DNA of 47,028 nucleotides, from positions 1 to 47,028 of the forward strand of contig NZ_CP079740.1 of NCBI RefSeq assembly GCF_019916025.1, written 5' to 3'. The stretch comes from Paraclostridium bifermentans (GTDB lineage Bacteria; Bacillota; Clostridia; Peptostreptococcales; Peptostreptococcaceae). Shown here piece by piece: positions 41,182-47,028 of the stretch. The translations under genes and the position numbers were made by a program. Below the pieces are notes generated by a model. It was given only the letters and a program-made list of their open reading frames with translations, searched no databases and had not been told where the DNA came from. Numbering within the stretch: the stretch's first letter is position 1; the number at the start of each line of letters is the position of its first letter.

Positions 41182-41334
41182 AATAACCTCCATTTTAAGC
41201 GCTCTATGAATGCTCATTTAAAATATATTAGACGTTAAATGTAATAATCCTAGAAAAACATATAAATTAATTTATATATTTTAACTATTAAGAATTAATA
41301 TAAATATATTTTTATATAAAAATATATTTATATT

Positions 41335-41537
41335 ATAGACATGTATATTTTATTATAGTATATTGTATACATAGACATCAAGAAACGACATATATTAACA
41401 ATCAGTAGGAACGGACATATATAGAGGGGCTTTAAATGCCCCTCATTAATCAAGTTAATAATACTATCCCCCCAATAATAGTATTAATATTAAAATACCC
41501 CTTTTAAAGACTGTATCGGAAACAGTCTTTTTTTATT
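41335..41537 (+). ncRNA. candidate small RNA with a C-rich loop
   Basis: A possible promoter (TAGACA, 17 bases, TATATT, about 41335-41363) leads into three hairpins: GAGGGGC/GCCCCTC (41424-41444), AATACTAT/ATAGTATT with loop CCCCCCAATA (41460-41485), and AAAGACTGT/ACAGTCTTT (41506-41530) followed by seven T residues. There is no ORF. The T-run is on the plus strand, so this terminator does not serve the CLC gene, which runs on the minus strand. C-rich loops of this kind in Gram-positive small RNAs often bind G-rich Shine-Dalgarno sequences. Confidence 0.4.
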
Positions 41538-41546
41538 TGTAAAAAA

Positions 41547-42773
41547 TTATCTATCTAGAAGACTACTGTCTTGTGATGTATATATACCGCTTTTACCTGC
41601 AAATACATAACTTATTACACAAGCAATGAATATAAATCCAATATTAGCAGATCCAAATAATTCAATTCCCATTATAAAAGATGCTATAGGTGTTTTTGTA
41701 GCTCCTGCAAATACTCCTATCATTCCAAGCCCTGCTAAAAATTCAATAGGAAGTCCGATAATACTTGCAAGTAAGTTTCCTAAAGTTGCTCCTATTACAA
41801 ATAATGGAGTAACCTCTCCACCTTGGAATCCTACAGCAAGCGTAATTGATGTTAAAACAAGCTTTATTATAAATGACCCTTTAGGAACAGGCTGGTTAAA
41901 TGCATTACTTAATAAATCTAGACTTAATCCAAGATAAATTCTAGTTCCAAGAATTAAAACTATAATAATAATGATAATACCTCCTATAAAGCTTTTTAAA
42001 GATGTATTGGGTATTTTAGTTGCAAAAAACTTCTTTAGAGCATGTGTAAGCTCTGCAAAAAGTTTGCTAGTAAGCCCAAATAAAACAGCACATACTATAA
42101 CTTTGAAAAATACATCAACACCAGTTAAAGATAATCCCATATTATAATGACTGTGCTGAACCTTAAAAATTTCTGCTATAAAGTTTCCTATATAGCTTGA
42201 TATAAAACAAGGTATTATTGCTTCATATCGCATTTTACCAAGAGTTGAAACTTCAAGTCCAAATACAGTTCCTGCGATAGGTGTTCCAAATACAACTCCA
42301 AAACCACTACTTACACCACTGATTATAAGTATTGTATAATCCATACCTTTTAATTTTAGAAGTTCCCCTATTTTAGAAGATACGCTAGCTCCTATTTGAA
42401 CTCCAGTACCCTCTCTACCAGCAGATCCTCCAAATAAATGGGTTATAAACGTTCCTAAAAACACAAGTGGTGCCATTCTAAAAGGAATTCTACCTTCACC
42501 CTCATTAATTCGTTCAATAATTAAATTATTTCCTTTTGATGAATCTTTACCGTATTTAGAATATAAATAACTTACAAAAGCTCCTCCTATAGGTAACATG
42601 TATAATAACCATGGATTTGATTCTCTCGTACTTGTTGCCCATTGTAAGCTTTTTAAGAAAAATGATATTACAATTCCAACAGCAATCCCAGATATGGATG
42701 CTAGCAAAAACCATCTTAAAAATACAATAGATACTACTTCACTTTCTTTTATATGTTTTTTTAATTCATTCAC
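41547..42773 (-). CDS. CLC-type fluoride/proton antiporter
   Basis: This 408-residue CLC protein has about ten to twelve membrane helices, with the CLC motif GGSAGREGTGVQIGASV (about 115-131), GFGVVFGTPIAGTVFGLE and the late AGATKTPIASFIMGIELF. It lacks C-terminal CBS domains. The fluoride riboswitch in its leader identifies it as a fluoride exporter (CLC-F group). The start is GTG; GGAGG lies seven bases upstream and the nearby ATG is out of frame. Confidence 0.92.
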   Translation of the reverse strand: MNELKKHIKESEVVSIVFLRWFLLASISGIAVGIVISFFLKSLQWATSTRESNPWLLYMLPIGGAFVSYLYSKYGKDSSKGNNLIIERINEGEGRIPFRMAPLVFLGTFITHLFGGSAGREGTGVQIGASVSSKIGELLKLKGMDYTILIISGVSSGFGVVFGTPIAGTVFGLEVSTLGKMRYEAIIPCFISSYIGNFIAEIFKVQHSHYNMGLSLTGVDVFFKVIVCAVLFGLTSKLFAELTHALKKFFATKIPNTSLKSFIGGIIIIIIVLILGTRIYLGLSLDLLSNAFNQPVPKGSFIIKLVLTSITLAVGFQGGEVTPLFVIGATLGNLLASIIGLPIEFLAGLGMIGVFAGATKTPIASFIMGIELFGSANIGFIFIACVISYVFAGKSGIYTSQDSSLLDR

Positions 42774-42800
42774 AATTAATCCTCCTAGTCTATTTTCTGC

Positions 42801-42890
42801 AAAAAAACAGACTCCTACCCTTAAATATTTATAAGAGTAGGAGTCATTAGCATCTTATGCATTTAATGGCGAACTCCATCGCCGATTTAA
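42801..42890 (-). promoter_or_regulatory. fluoride riboswitch (crcB motif) with intrinsic terminator
   Basis: On the minus strand the order is GGCGATGGAGTTCGCC (42883-42868), the AT-rich linker with ATGC, and TGCTAATGACTCCTAC, the conserved fluoride aptamer. Its 3-prime strand ACTCCTACTC (42843 down to 42834) pairs with GGGTAGGAGT (42820-42811), ahead of seven T residues (42807-42801). Fluoride binding would block that terminator and allow transcription of the CLC gene 28 bases downstream. Confidence 0.93.
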
Positions 42891-43025
42891 TTTACCAATT
42901 TATTATATTATAAAAGAGCTAAAATTTCAATTAAGTTACAAAAATATACACATTGTTGATTTTATATTTTTAAAATAGTATGCTTTAGTAAACTAGGGGA
43001 TTAAATTAAGGGAGGGATTAAAATT

Positions 43026-43319
43026 ATGAGAGAAGTTATGATTATAAAAATGATTATAGGTATATTTTTTATTGTATATGGACTGATAGTATCAGCAATA
43101 GAACAGTATAAAAGAGTTCCGTTATTTTATAATTCTAAGGATCAAGTGAATGGAGTAATAAATGGTTTTGTATGCATAGTTGTAGGAGTTGTTGTTTCTT
43201 CATATAATCTAAATCAAGGTATTATTATTGGAATTATAGCTTTTTCAATGTGGGGAATAGAAAAGCTTATAATATCCAAAATACTTAAAAACAAAGATGA
43301 AAAACTTTCTAATATATAA
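43026..43319 (+). CDS. small membrane protein of unknown function
   Basis: This 97-residue protein has three hydrophobic helices (near 7-25, 48-65 and 68-86) and a charged tail. GGGAGGG lies nine bases before the ATG. Layout resembles DUF3784-like small membrane proteins, but I cannot confirm the family. It ends at a shared terminator. Confidence 0.5.
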   Translation: MREVMIIKMIIGIFFIVYGLIVSAIEQYKRVPLFYNSKDQVNGVINGFVCIVVGVVVSSYNLNQGIIIGIIAFSMWGIEKLIISKILKNKDEKLSNI

Positions 43320-43351
43320 AAAAGCACTTCGTATTTTCGAAGTGCTTTTTT
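43318..43351. terminator. bidirectional intrinsic terminator
   Basis: AAAAAAGCACTTCG and complement, 14-bp arms with a 6-nt loop, overlapping the stop codon at 43317-43319 and ending 11 bases before the convergent flavoprotein gene. Confidence 0.9.
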
Positions 43352-43361
43352 ATTATAATTT

Positions 43362-43982
43362 TTATCTTATAAAATTTGTATGTAATCTATCTTCTAAATC
43401 TGGTTTTTCTATATTATTATTTTTACCAATATCTATACATTTTATTATCCAGGCCATATTTTTGCCTAAAACTCGCATTGTTTGTAATCCTTCTACATCT
43501 TTTTTTACTTCGTCTGAAGTGTTTCCATGGACCATATTCCAATATTGAGAACTAACAATTGGCATATTAGAGATAGTAAAGTACTTATTCAATTGATCGA
43601 ATGTAGCAGTAGTTCCTGCTCTTCTCGCACTAACTACTGAAGCACCTGGCTTAAATGCCATGTGTTTTCCTCCGCTATAAAATACTCTATCTAAAAAAGA
43701 TACTAATGATCCTGCTGCAGATGCATAATAAACAGGTGATCCAAATACAAATCCATCTGAATACTTTGCCTTTTCTACAAAATCATTAACTCCATCATTC
43801 ATGAAGCATTTCCCTGTATTTTTACATGAACGGCATCCTATACATCCTCCTACAGGCTTATTACCTATGTGAAAAATTTCTGTATCTATTCCACTTGCTT
43901 CTAGTGCTTTTGAAACTTCCTCTAATGCTGTGTATGTACATCCATTTTTATTTGGACTTCCATTGACTAACAATACTTTCAT
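43362..43982 (-). CDS. NADPH-dependent FMN reductase/iron-sulfur flavoprotein-like
   Basis: This 206-residue flavodoxin-like protein has the FMN loop VNGSPNKNGCTYTAL (6-20), Cys-rich segment GGCIGCRSCKNTGKCFMNDG (four Cys, as in iron-sulfur flavoproteins), and GSPVYYASAAGSLVSFLDRVFY. Such proteins transfer electrons or reduce quinones, azo or nitro compounds. AGGATGG lies before the ATG. Confidence 0.88.
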   Translation of the reverse strand: MKVLLVNGSPNKNGCTYTALEEVSKALEASGIDTEIFHIGNKPVGGCIGCRSCKNTGKCFMNDGVNDFVEKAKYSDGFVFGSPVYYASAAGSLVSFLDRVFYSGGKHMAFKPGASVVSARRAGTTATFDQLNKYFTISNMPIVSSQYWNMVHGNTSDEVKKDVEGLQTMRVLGKNMAWIIKCIDIGKNNNIEKPDLEDRLHTNFIR

Positions 43983-44090
43983 ACTTACACCATCCTAATC
44001 TAATTTAATTTTAAATATATTTACATCCTTAATAAAATTATATAGCGCATATTGACCATAAAATCAATTAAATTTTAACTTTTTAACAAA

Positions 44091-44139
44091 AACTAAAGAT
44101 AGTCTACCTAATCACTAGATAGACTATCTTCAGTTTTTT
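44091..44139. terminator. hairpin with T-run, no gene upstream on the plus strand
   Basis: AACT-AAGATAGTCTA (44091-44106) pairs with TAGACTATCTT-AGTT (44120-44135) around a 13-nt loop, followed by T residues. It lies downstream of the small minus-strand ORF at 44292 and probably ends that transcript, although the longer T-run is on the plus strand. The rest of 43983-44291 has no ORF. Confidence 0.55.
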
Positions 44140-44291
44140 CAATTCATTTATATATTTAACTAAGCTAATCTGTAAGATAGTTTTAAATTTATAAAACTAT
44201 AACGATTAAAACTTAATAGAATACCCCATATTAATTTTAAATTAAAACTTTATTTACCTTCTAAAAACTTAAACATTATTAATATCTGTAT

Positions 44292-44447
44292 TTATTTTCT
44301 TCTTTTATCACCCTTACAATTAATTTCAAATAACTTTACAGCCTTTGATTGAGTCATTCTTGGATTTATAATGCATGTCATTAATGCTAAATAATTTCTG
44401 ATTGTTAAATCATCATTGAATGAATAATGAGATAAACTTTTAGGCAT
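44292..44447 (-). CDS. 51-residue hypothetical protein
   Basis: GGAGAGG lies eight bases before the ATG. The peptide is basic and soluble (starts MPKSLSHYSFNDDLTIRN, ends CKGDKRRK) with two Cys. No family was recognised. It could be a short regulatory protein or a remnant. Confidence 0.4.
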   Translation of the reverse strand: MPKSLSHYSFNDDLTIRNYLALMTCIINPRMTQSKAVKLFEINCKGDKRRK

Positions 44448-45033
44448 CTAATCATCCTCTCCTTACAATTTTATAAATTTATACTACAATATACATCTAT
44501 ACACTTATTTAATGAAAGTTTAACATGTTTTTTATTAAACTTTCATGTCAATATTGTAAGAAAACTTCAATATTTTAATTTAAAACAAATTATATCTATG
44601 AAAAATCTACTCTAAAAATAGTTAAACATAGTAACTCCATTGAATTTAGAGTGTATAAGTATAAATATCTTCAGTTTTATAATTTCCTATATATGTAAAA
44701 CATGAGATTAATTTCAAGTTAATTTATATTTTTAATTTAATAAGTATTTACTTTAATTTTTCAAGTTTAATACCTTTACTTGTACATACACTATATTCTA
44801 TTTAGATAAATTTAATATGCTTTTTATATGAAATATGTATTAATTTTTTCTAATTAAAAATATTTCATATAAAAATATAAAAACTTTTTAAAAAAATTGA
44901 ACCTTTTTGTTTTGATTTACCTCTTATATTGTAAATGCATAAAATCGAATTGTATTTTATAAAATAAAAAACATTAATTTAAAAAATAAATTTATCACTA
45001 TATAAGATTTTTAATGACAAAAGGAGAATATAC
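44448..45033. other. noncoding region with two long inverted repeats
   Basis: ATGAAAGTTTAA/TTAAACTTTCAT (44512-44523, 44535-44546) and TTTTTATATGAAATA/TATTTCATATAAAAA (44821-44835, 44861-44875, loop of 25). The second lies 160 bases before the LRR gene and may be part of its leader or a terminator from upstream. No ORF is supported. Confidence 0.4.
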
Positions 45034-46026
45034 ATGGAACAAGCAATTGTAAAGTTAACTACTGATTTTAAGAAAAAAGAAAATACACTAATGAATAGAC
45101 ATGAAGTTATTAATATACCTGATTTTAACTTAAAGAAAGCTCTTAACACAAAATTTAACTCACCCGATGATGCCCCTATAACTAGAGTTCAATTAGAGAG
45201 TCTTCTAGCATTGAATTTAACTGGAGTGGGAATAAACAATCTTGAGGGCATTCAGTATTGCAAAAACTTGAGTTATCTGGGGTTATCAAAAAATGAGATT
45301 AGTGATTTAAGCCCTATATGCAACCTAAAAGAGCTCGTTACTCTAAATATAGATGAAAATAAAATCAATAACATAACTTATTTACAAAATTTAACTAACT
45401 TAACTTATTTGACTTTAAGTGAAAATTATATAACCAACTTAGAACCTTTAAAGAACTTAACTAACTTAAACTACTTAGATTTGAGTTCAAACCAAATAGA
45501 AAATTTAAGCCCTCTATCAAAATTGACCAATTTAGTTTGTCTTAGTTTAAATAATAATAGAATAAGAAACTTAAATACTTTAAATGGTCTAAATAACATT
45601 GGTCTTTTAGACCTACAAAACCAAGAAGTTGTTTTAAATAATTATGAATTTAATTTAGATTCATCACCTATTGAAATTAACAATGTTATAAGAAACATAG
45701 ATGGATCATTTATACATATACTGGATAAGGCTATTTCTAGTAATGGAATATATAATATCGATTCAAATACGATTCTATGGAATGATATATATGAAAATTT
45801 AGAATATCACTTTTCTATAAAAAAAATCATGAATTCTGAAAAAAGTGAGTTTAGTGGTAAAGTGGTTCTTCCGTATAAATATATATCTACACCAATAGAT
45901 AAAATACATGATAAATGTAAAGACAACAACTCTGTAACTAAGAGAGATTCCTTCAAAAAAGATTTCTCTTTAATCAAGATATTTAAAAAAATCTTTACTT
46001 TTACAGGTGTAGCTATAAACGATTAA
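45034..46026 (+). CDS. leucine-rich repeat protein, internalin-type repeats
   Basis: This 330-residue protein has residues about 55-205 consisting of six to seven 22-residue repeats of the form LTNLTYLTLSENYITNLEPLKN, the internalin/SDS22 type, preceded by an internalin-like cap (IPDFNLKKALNTKF and the ITRVQLESLLALNL). The C-terminal 120 residues include an Ig-like stretch seen after repeats in internalins. There is no signal peptide, LPxTG or anchor, so secretion is not supported by the sequence. GGAG precedes the ATG. A protein-protein interaction role is likely; the partner is unknown. Confidence 0.82.
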   Translation: MEQAIVKLTTDFKKKENTLMNRHEVINIPDFNLKKALNTKFNSPDDAPITRVQLESLLALNLTGVGINNLEGIQYCKNLSYLGLSKNEISDLSPICNLKELVTLNIDENKINNITYLQNLTNLTYLTLSENYITNLEPLKNLTNLNYLDLSSNQIENLSPLSKLTNLVCLSLNNNRIRNLNTLNGLNNIGLLDLQNQEVVLNNYEFNLDSSPIEINNVIRNIDGSFIHILDKAISSNGIYNIDSNTILWNDIYENLEYHFSIKKIMNSEKSEFSGKVVLPYKYISTPIDKIHDKCKDNNSVTKRDSFKKDFSLIKIFKKIFTFTGVAIND

Positions 46027-46205
46027 AGATAATACTATCTAGTTTTTACTTTAACACTATTTAACTCAATTAACCTGTATACGTGTTGGTACATATAAAA
46101 GCGATTAGGGTTTATTCCTTTTTGCTTATTTTAACTATTAAAACTTTTTAATTTTTAGTTATTATTCAATTTTATTTAGTTAGTTTTATAGGAGGATTTA
46201 AAAAT

Positions 46206-46760
46206 ATGAAAATTATCGATGCATACATAACCCTAGCTTTAGAATGTAGCGATTTAGAAAACTTAACATTTTTAGAAAATGGAGAAAGCCGATTAATTGA
46301 AAAAATACCTGCAATAGATGGTTCTTATCCATCTATTGCAGTAATAAATTTTAGCAGAAGGCATACTACTCATTTAACAAACAGCAAGTTAAATCAGCAA
46401 GTTTTATTTGTGGAAGGAACTTATCAGGTTTTAAAGAATAAAAGTGGTACTCCATTTTTAAATATTAAAGCTGTAAAAACTGTTTTGAAAAATAAAAAAC
46501 AAGTTGTTGATATAACAAATATTAGACACAAAATATATAATGATTTTGAAGAAAATGACCTAACTTCATTGAAAGAAAAATATTTACATAGTTGTGCTGA
46601 AGAAGAAATTAAAAATTTAAAAGAAGTTATAGAAAAAAGAGATTTACTTAAACTACAATATCAGTTGAAATTTCAAGAAACTCAAAAGTTAAAGCATGAA
46701 AAGAAAATATTAATGTTGAAACAAAATGTAAGTCAAACACCTTTAAGTAATGGAAGTTAA
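46206..46760 (+). CDS. hypothetical protein with C-terminal coiled coil
   Basis: This 184-residue protein has an N-terminal half that is beta-rich (DAYITLALECSD, VLFVEGTYQVLKNKSGTPFL) and could be an OB-like or small barrel domain. The C-terminal third is a charged helix (about 130-175, KNLKEVIEKRDLLKLQYQLK). AGGAGG precedes the ATG. The VEGTYQ and LNIKAVKTV strands recall OB-fold proteins only loosely, so I assign no function. Confidence 0.5.
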   Translation: MKIIDAYITLALECSDLENLTFLENGESRLIEKIPAIDGSYPSIAVINFSRRHTTHLTNSKLNQQVLFVEGTYQVLKNKSGTPFLNIKAVKTVLKNKKQVVDITNIRHKIYNDFEENDLTSLKEKYLHSCAEEEIKNLKEVIEKRDLLKLQYQLKFQETQKLKHEKKILMLKQNVSQTPLSNGS

Positions 46761-46793
46761 ATAAAAGAGTTAATGATTAACTCTTTTATTTAA
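46757..46793 (+). terminator. intrinsic terminator with 18-bp perfect arms
   Basis: Arms 46757-46774 and 46776-46793 flank one base. The left arm contains the stop codon of the preceding gene. Confidence 0.85.
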
Positions 46794-46858
46794 TTTGAAA
46801 ACTATTTTAAATAGCAATCATAAAGTAAATCATATCATCATAAGGAGACTATTATAAA

Positions 46859-46960
46859 ATGAAATTTTTTAAGTTTGTATTATTATTATTTTTAATATTT
46901 ACGGTATACTTAAATACCTCTTTGCTCAAACATTGTTTTAAAAAAATTTTTAAATATTAA
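46859..46960 (+). CDS. 33-residue membrane peptide
   Basis: AAGGAG lies twelve bases before the ATG. The peptide is one hydrophobic helix (about 5-22) and a basic end with one Cys (LLKHCFKKIFKY). A hairpin follows nine bases later. It could be a small membrane toxin or regulatory peptide; unrecognised. Confidence 0.45.
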   Translation: MKFFKFVLLLFLIFTVYLNTSLLKHCFKKIFKY

Positions 46961-46968
46961 AACTAACT

Positions 46969-47000
46969 AGGTTGTGAACTTTTTAAACTTTTCATAACCT
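46969..47000 (+). terminator. intrinsic terminator
   Basis: AGGTTGTGAA (46969-46978) pairs with TTCATAACCT (46991-47000) with one mismatch and is followed by a T-rich stretch. Confidence 0.75.
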
Positions 47001-47028
47001 TTTATTATTTTTTGTTAAAACCTTGATA

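Noticed and set aside
41506-41537. Terminator of the CLC gene
   Set aside because: On the minus strand the hairpin is followed by only three T residues; the seven-T run is on the plus strand, which suits a plus-strand transcript instead.
1-47028. tRNA, rRNA, insertion sequences, transposase or relaxase genes
   Set aside because: None could be recognised on either strand; the HTH of the 122-residue protein at 23858 resembles those of recombinases, but no catalytic domain is attached.

Overview
The window is a very AT-rich, low-GC Gram-positive (clostridial) plasmid, or most of one. A Rep_3-type initiator with a seven-copy iteron array (20409-21785) and a ParA plus small ribbon-helix-helix partner (12556-13830) make it a plasmid. 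A BclA-like spore-surface protein, a class B sortase, a MASE3-like sensor kinase and a DUF2082 zinc ribbon suggest the Peptostreptococcaceae (Paraclostridium/Paeniclostridium/Clostridioides relatives), but the species cannot be fixed from the sequence. No rRNA, tRNA, insertion sequence, CRISPR array, relaxase or phage structural gene was seen.

Layout. 0.1-5.6 kb: an ECF sigma factor fused to a membrane anchor and a surface domain, a class B sortase, a BclA-like protein, a ferric-reductase-like membrane protein behind a Fur-like box, a probable noncoding RNA, and a small HTH protein. 6.1-10.4 kb, minus strand: a LytTR response regulator and HPK10-type kinase (agr-like, without agrB or agrD), an ATP-grasp enzyme, and an operon of five unannotated mini-genes, four of them paralogous 29-31-residue hydrophobic peptides. 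10.8-13.9 kb: plasmid maintenance, with an HTH/RHH regulator, small membrane proteins and parAB, rich in two palindromic site families. 13.9-18.9 kb, minus strand: a peptide maturation and export cluster made of a 72-residue precursor, an ABC transporter, an RRE (PqqD-like)-M50 metalloprotease fusion, a two-TM protein, a membrane-anchored thioredoxin and a second HExxH membrane protein. 19.5-22 kb: replication origin and initiator. 22-31.7 kb: DUF2975/XRE module, small DNA-binding and membrane proteins, MarR regulator, secreted amidase, and a VanY-VanR-VanS-like operon. 32-47 kb: UspA, POT peptide transporter, MASE3-like histidine kinase, lipoprotein, YbjQ-like protein, ECF sigma/anti-sigma pair, two flavoproteins, GNAT, a fluoride riboswitch with a CLC-type fluoride exporter, and an LRR protein.

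The genes fall into plasmid upkeep, peptide-based interaction (RRE-M50 cluster, mini-peptides with an agr-like pair, peptide transporter, amidase) and envelope sensing (two ECF sigma factors, three histidine kinases, sortase, D,D-carboxypeptidase). Two candidates for undescribed systems stand out: the RRE-M50/thioredoxin cluster, and the tandem mini-peptide operon, which appears to have grown by duplication of a two-peptide unit. Two palindrome families (GGAGGACA-N2-TGTCCTCC and an 18-bp ATTAAAT/ATTTAAT palindrome) recur across the plasmid, and several gene ends carry perfect inverted repeats 57-84 bp long.
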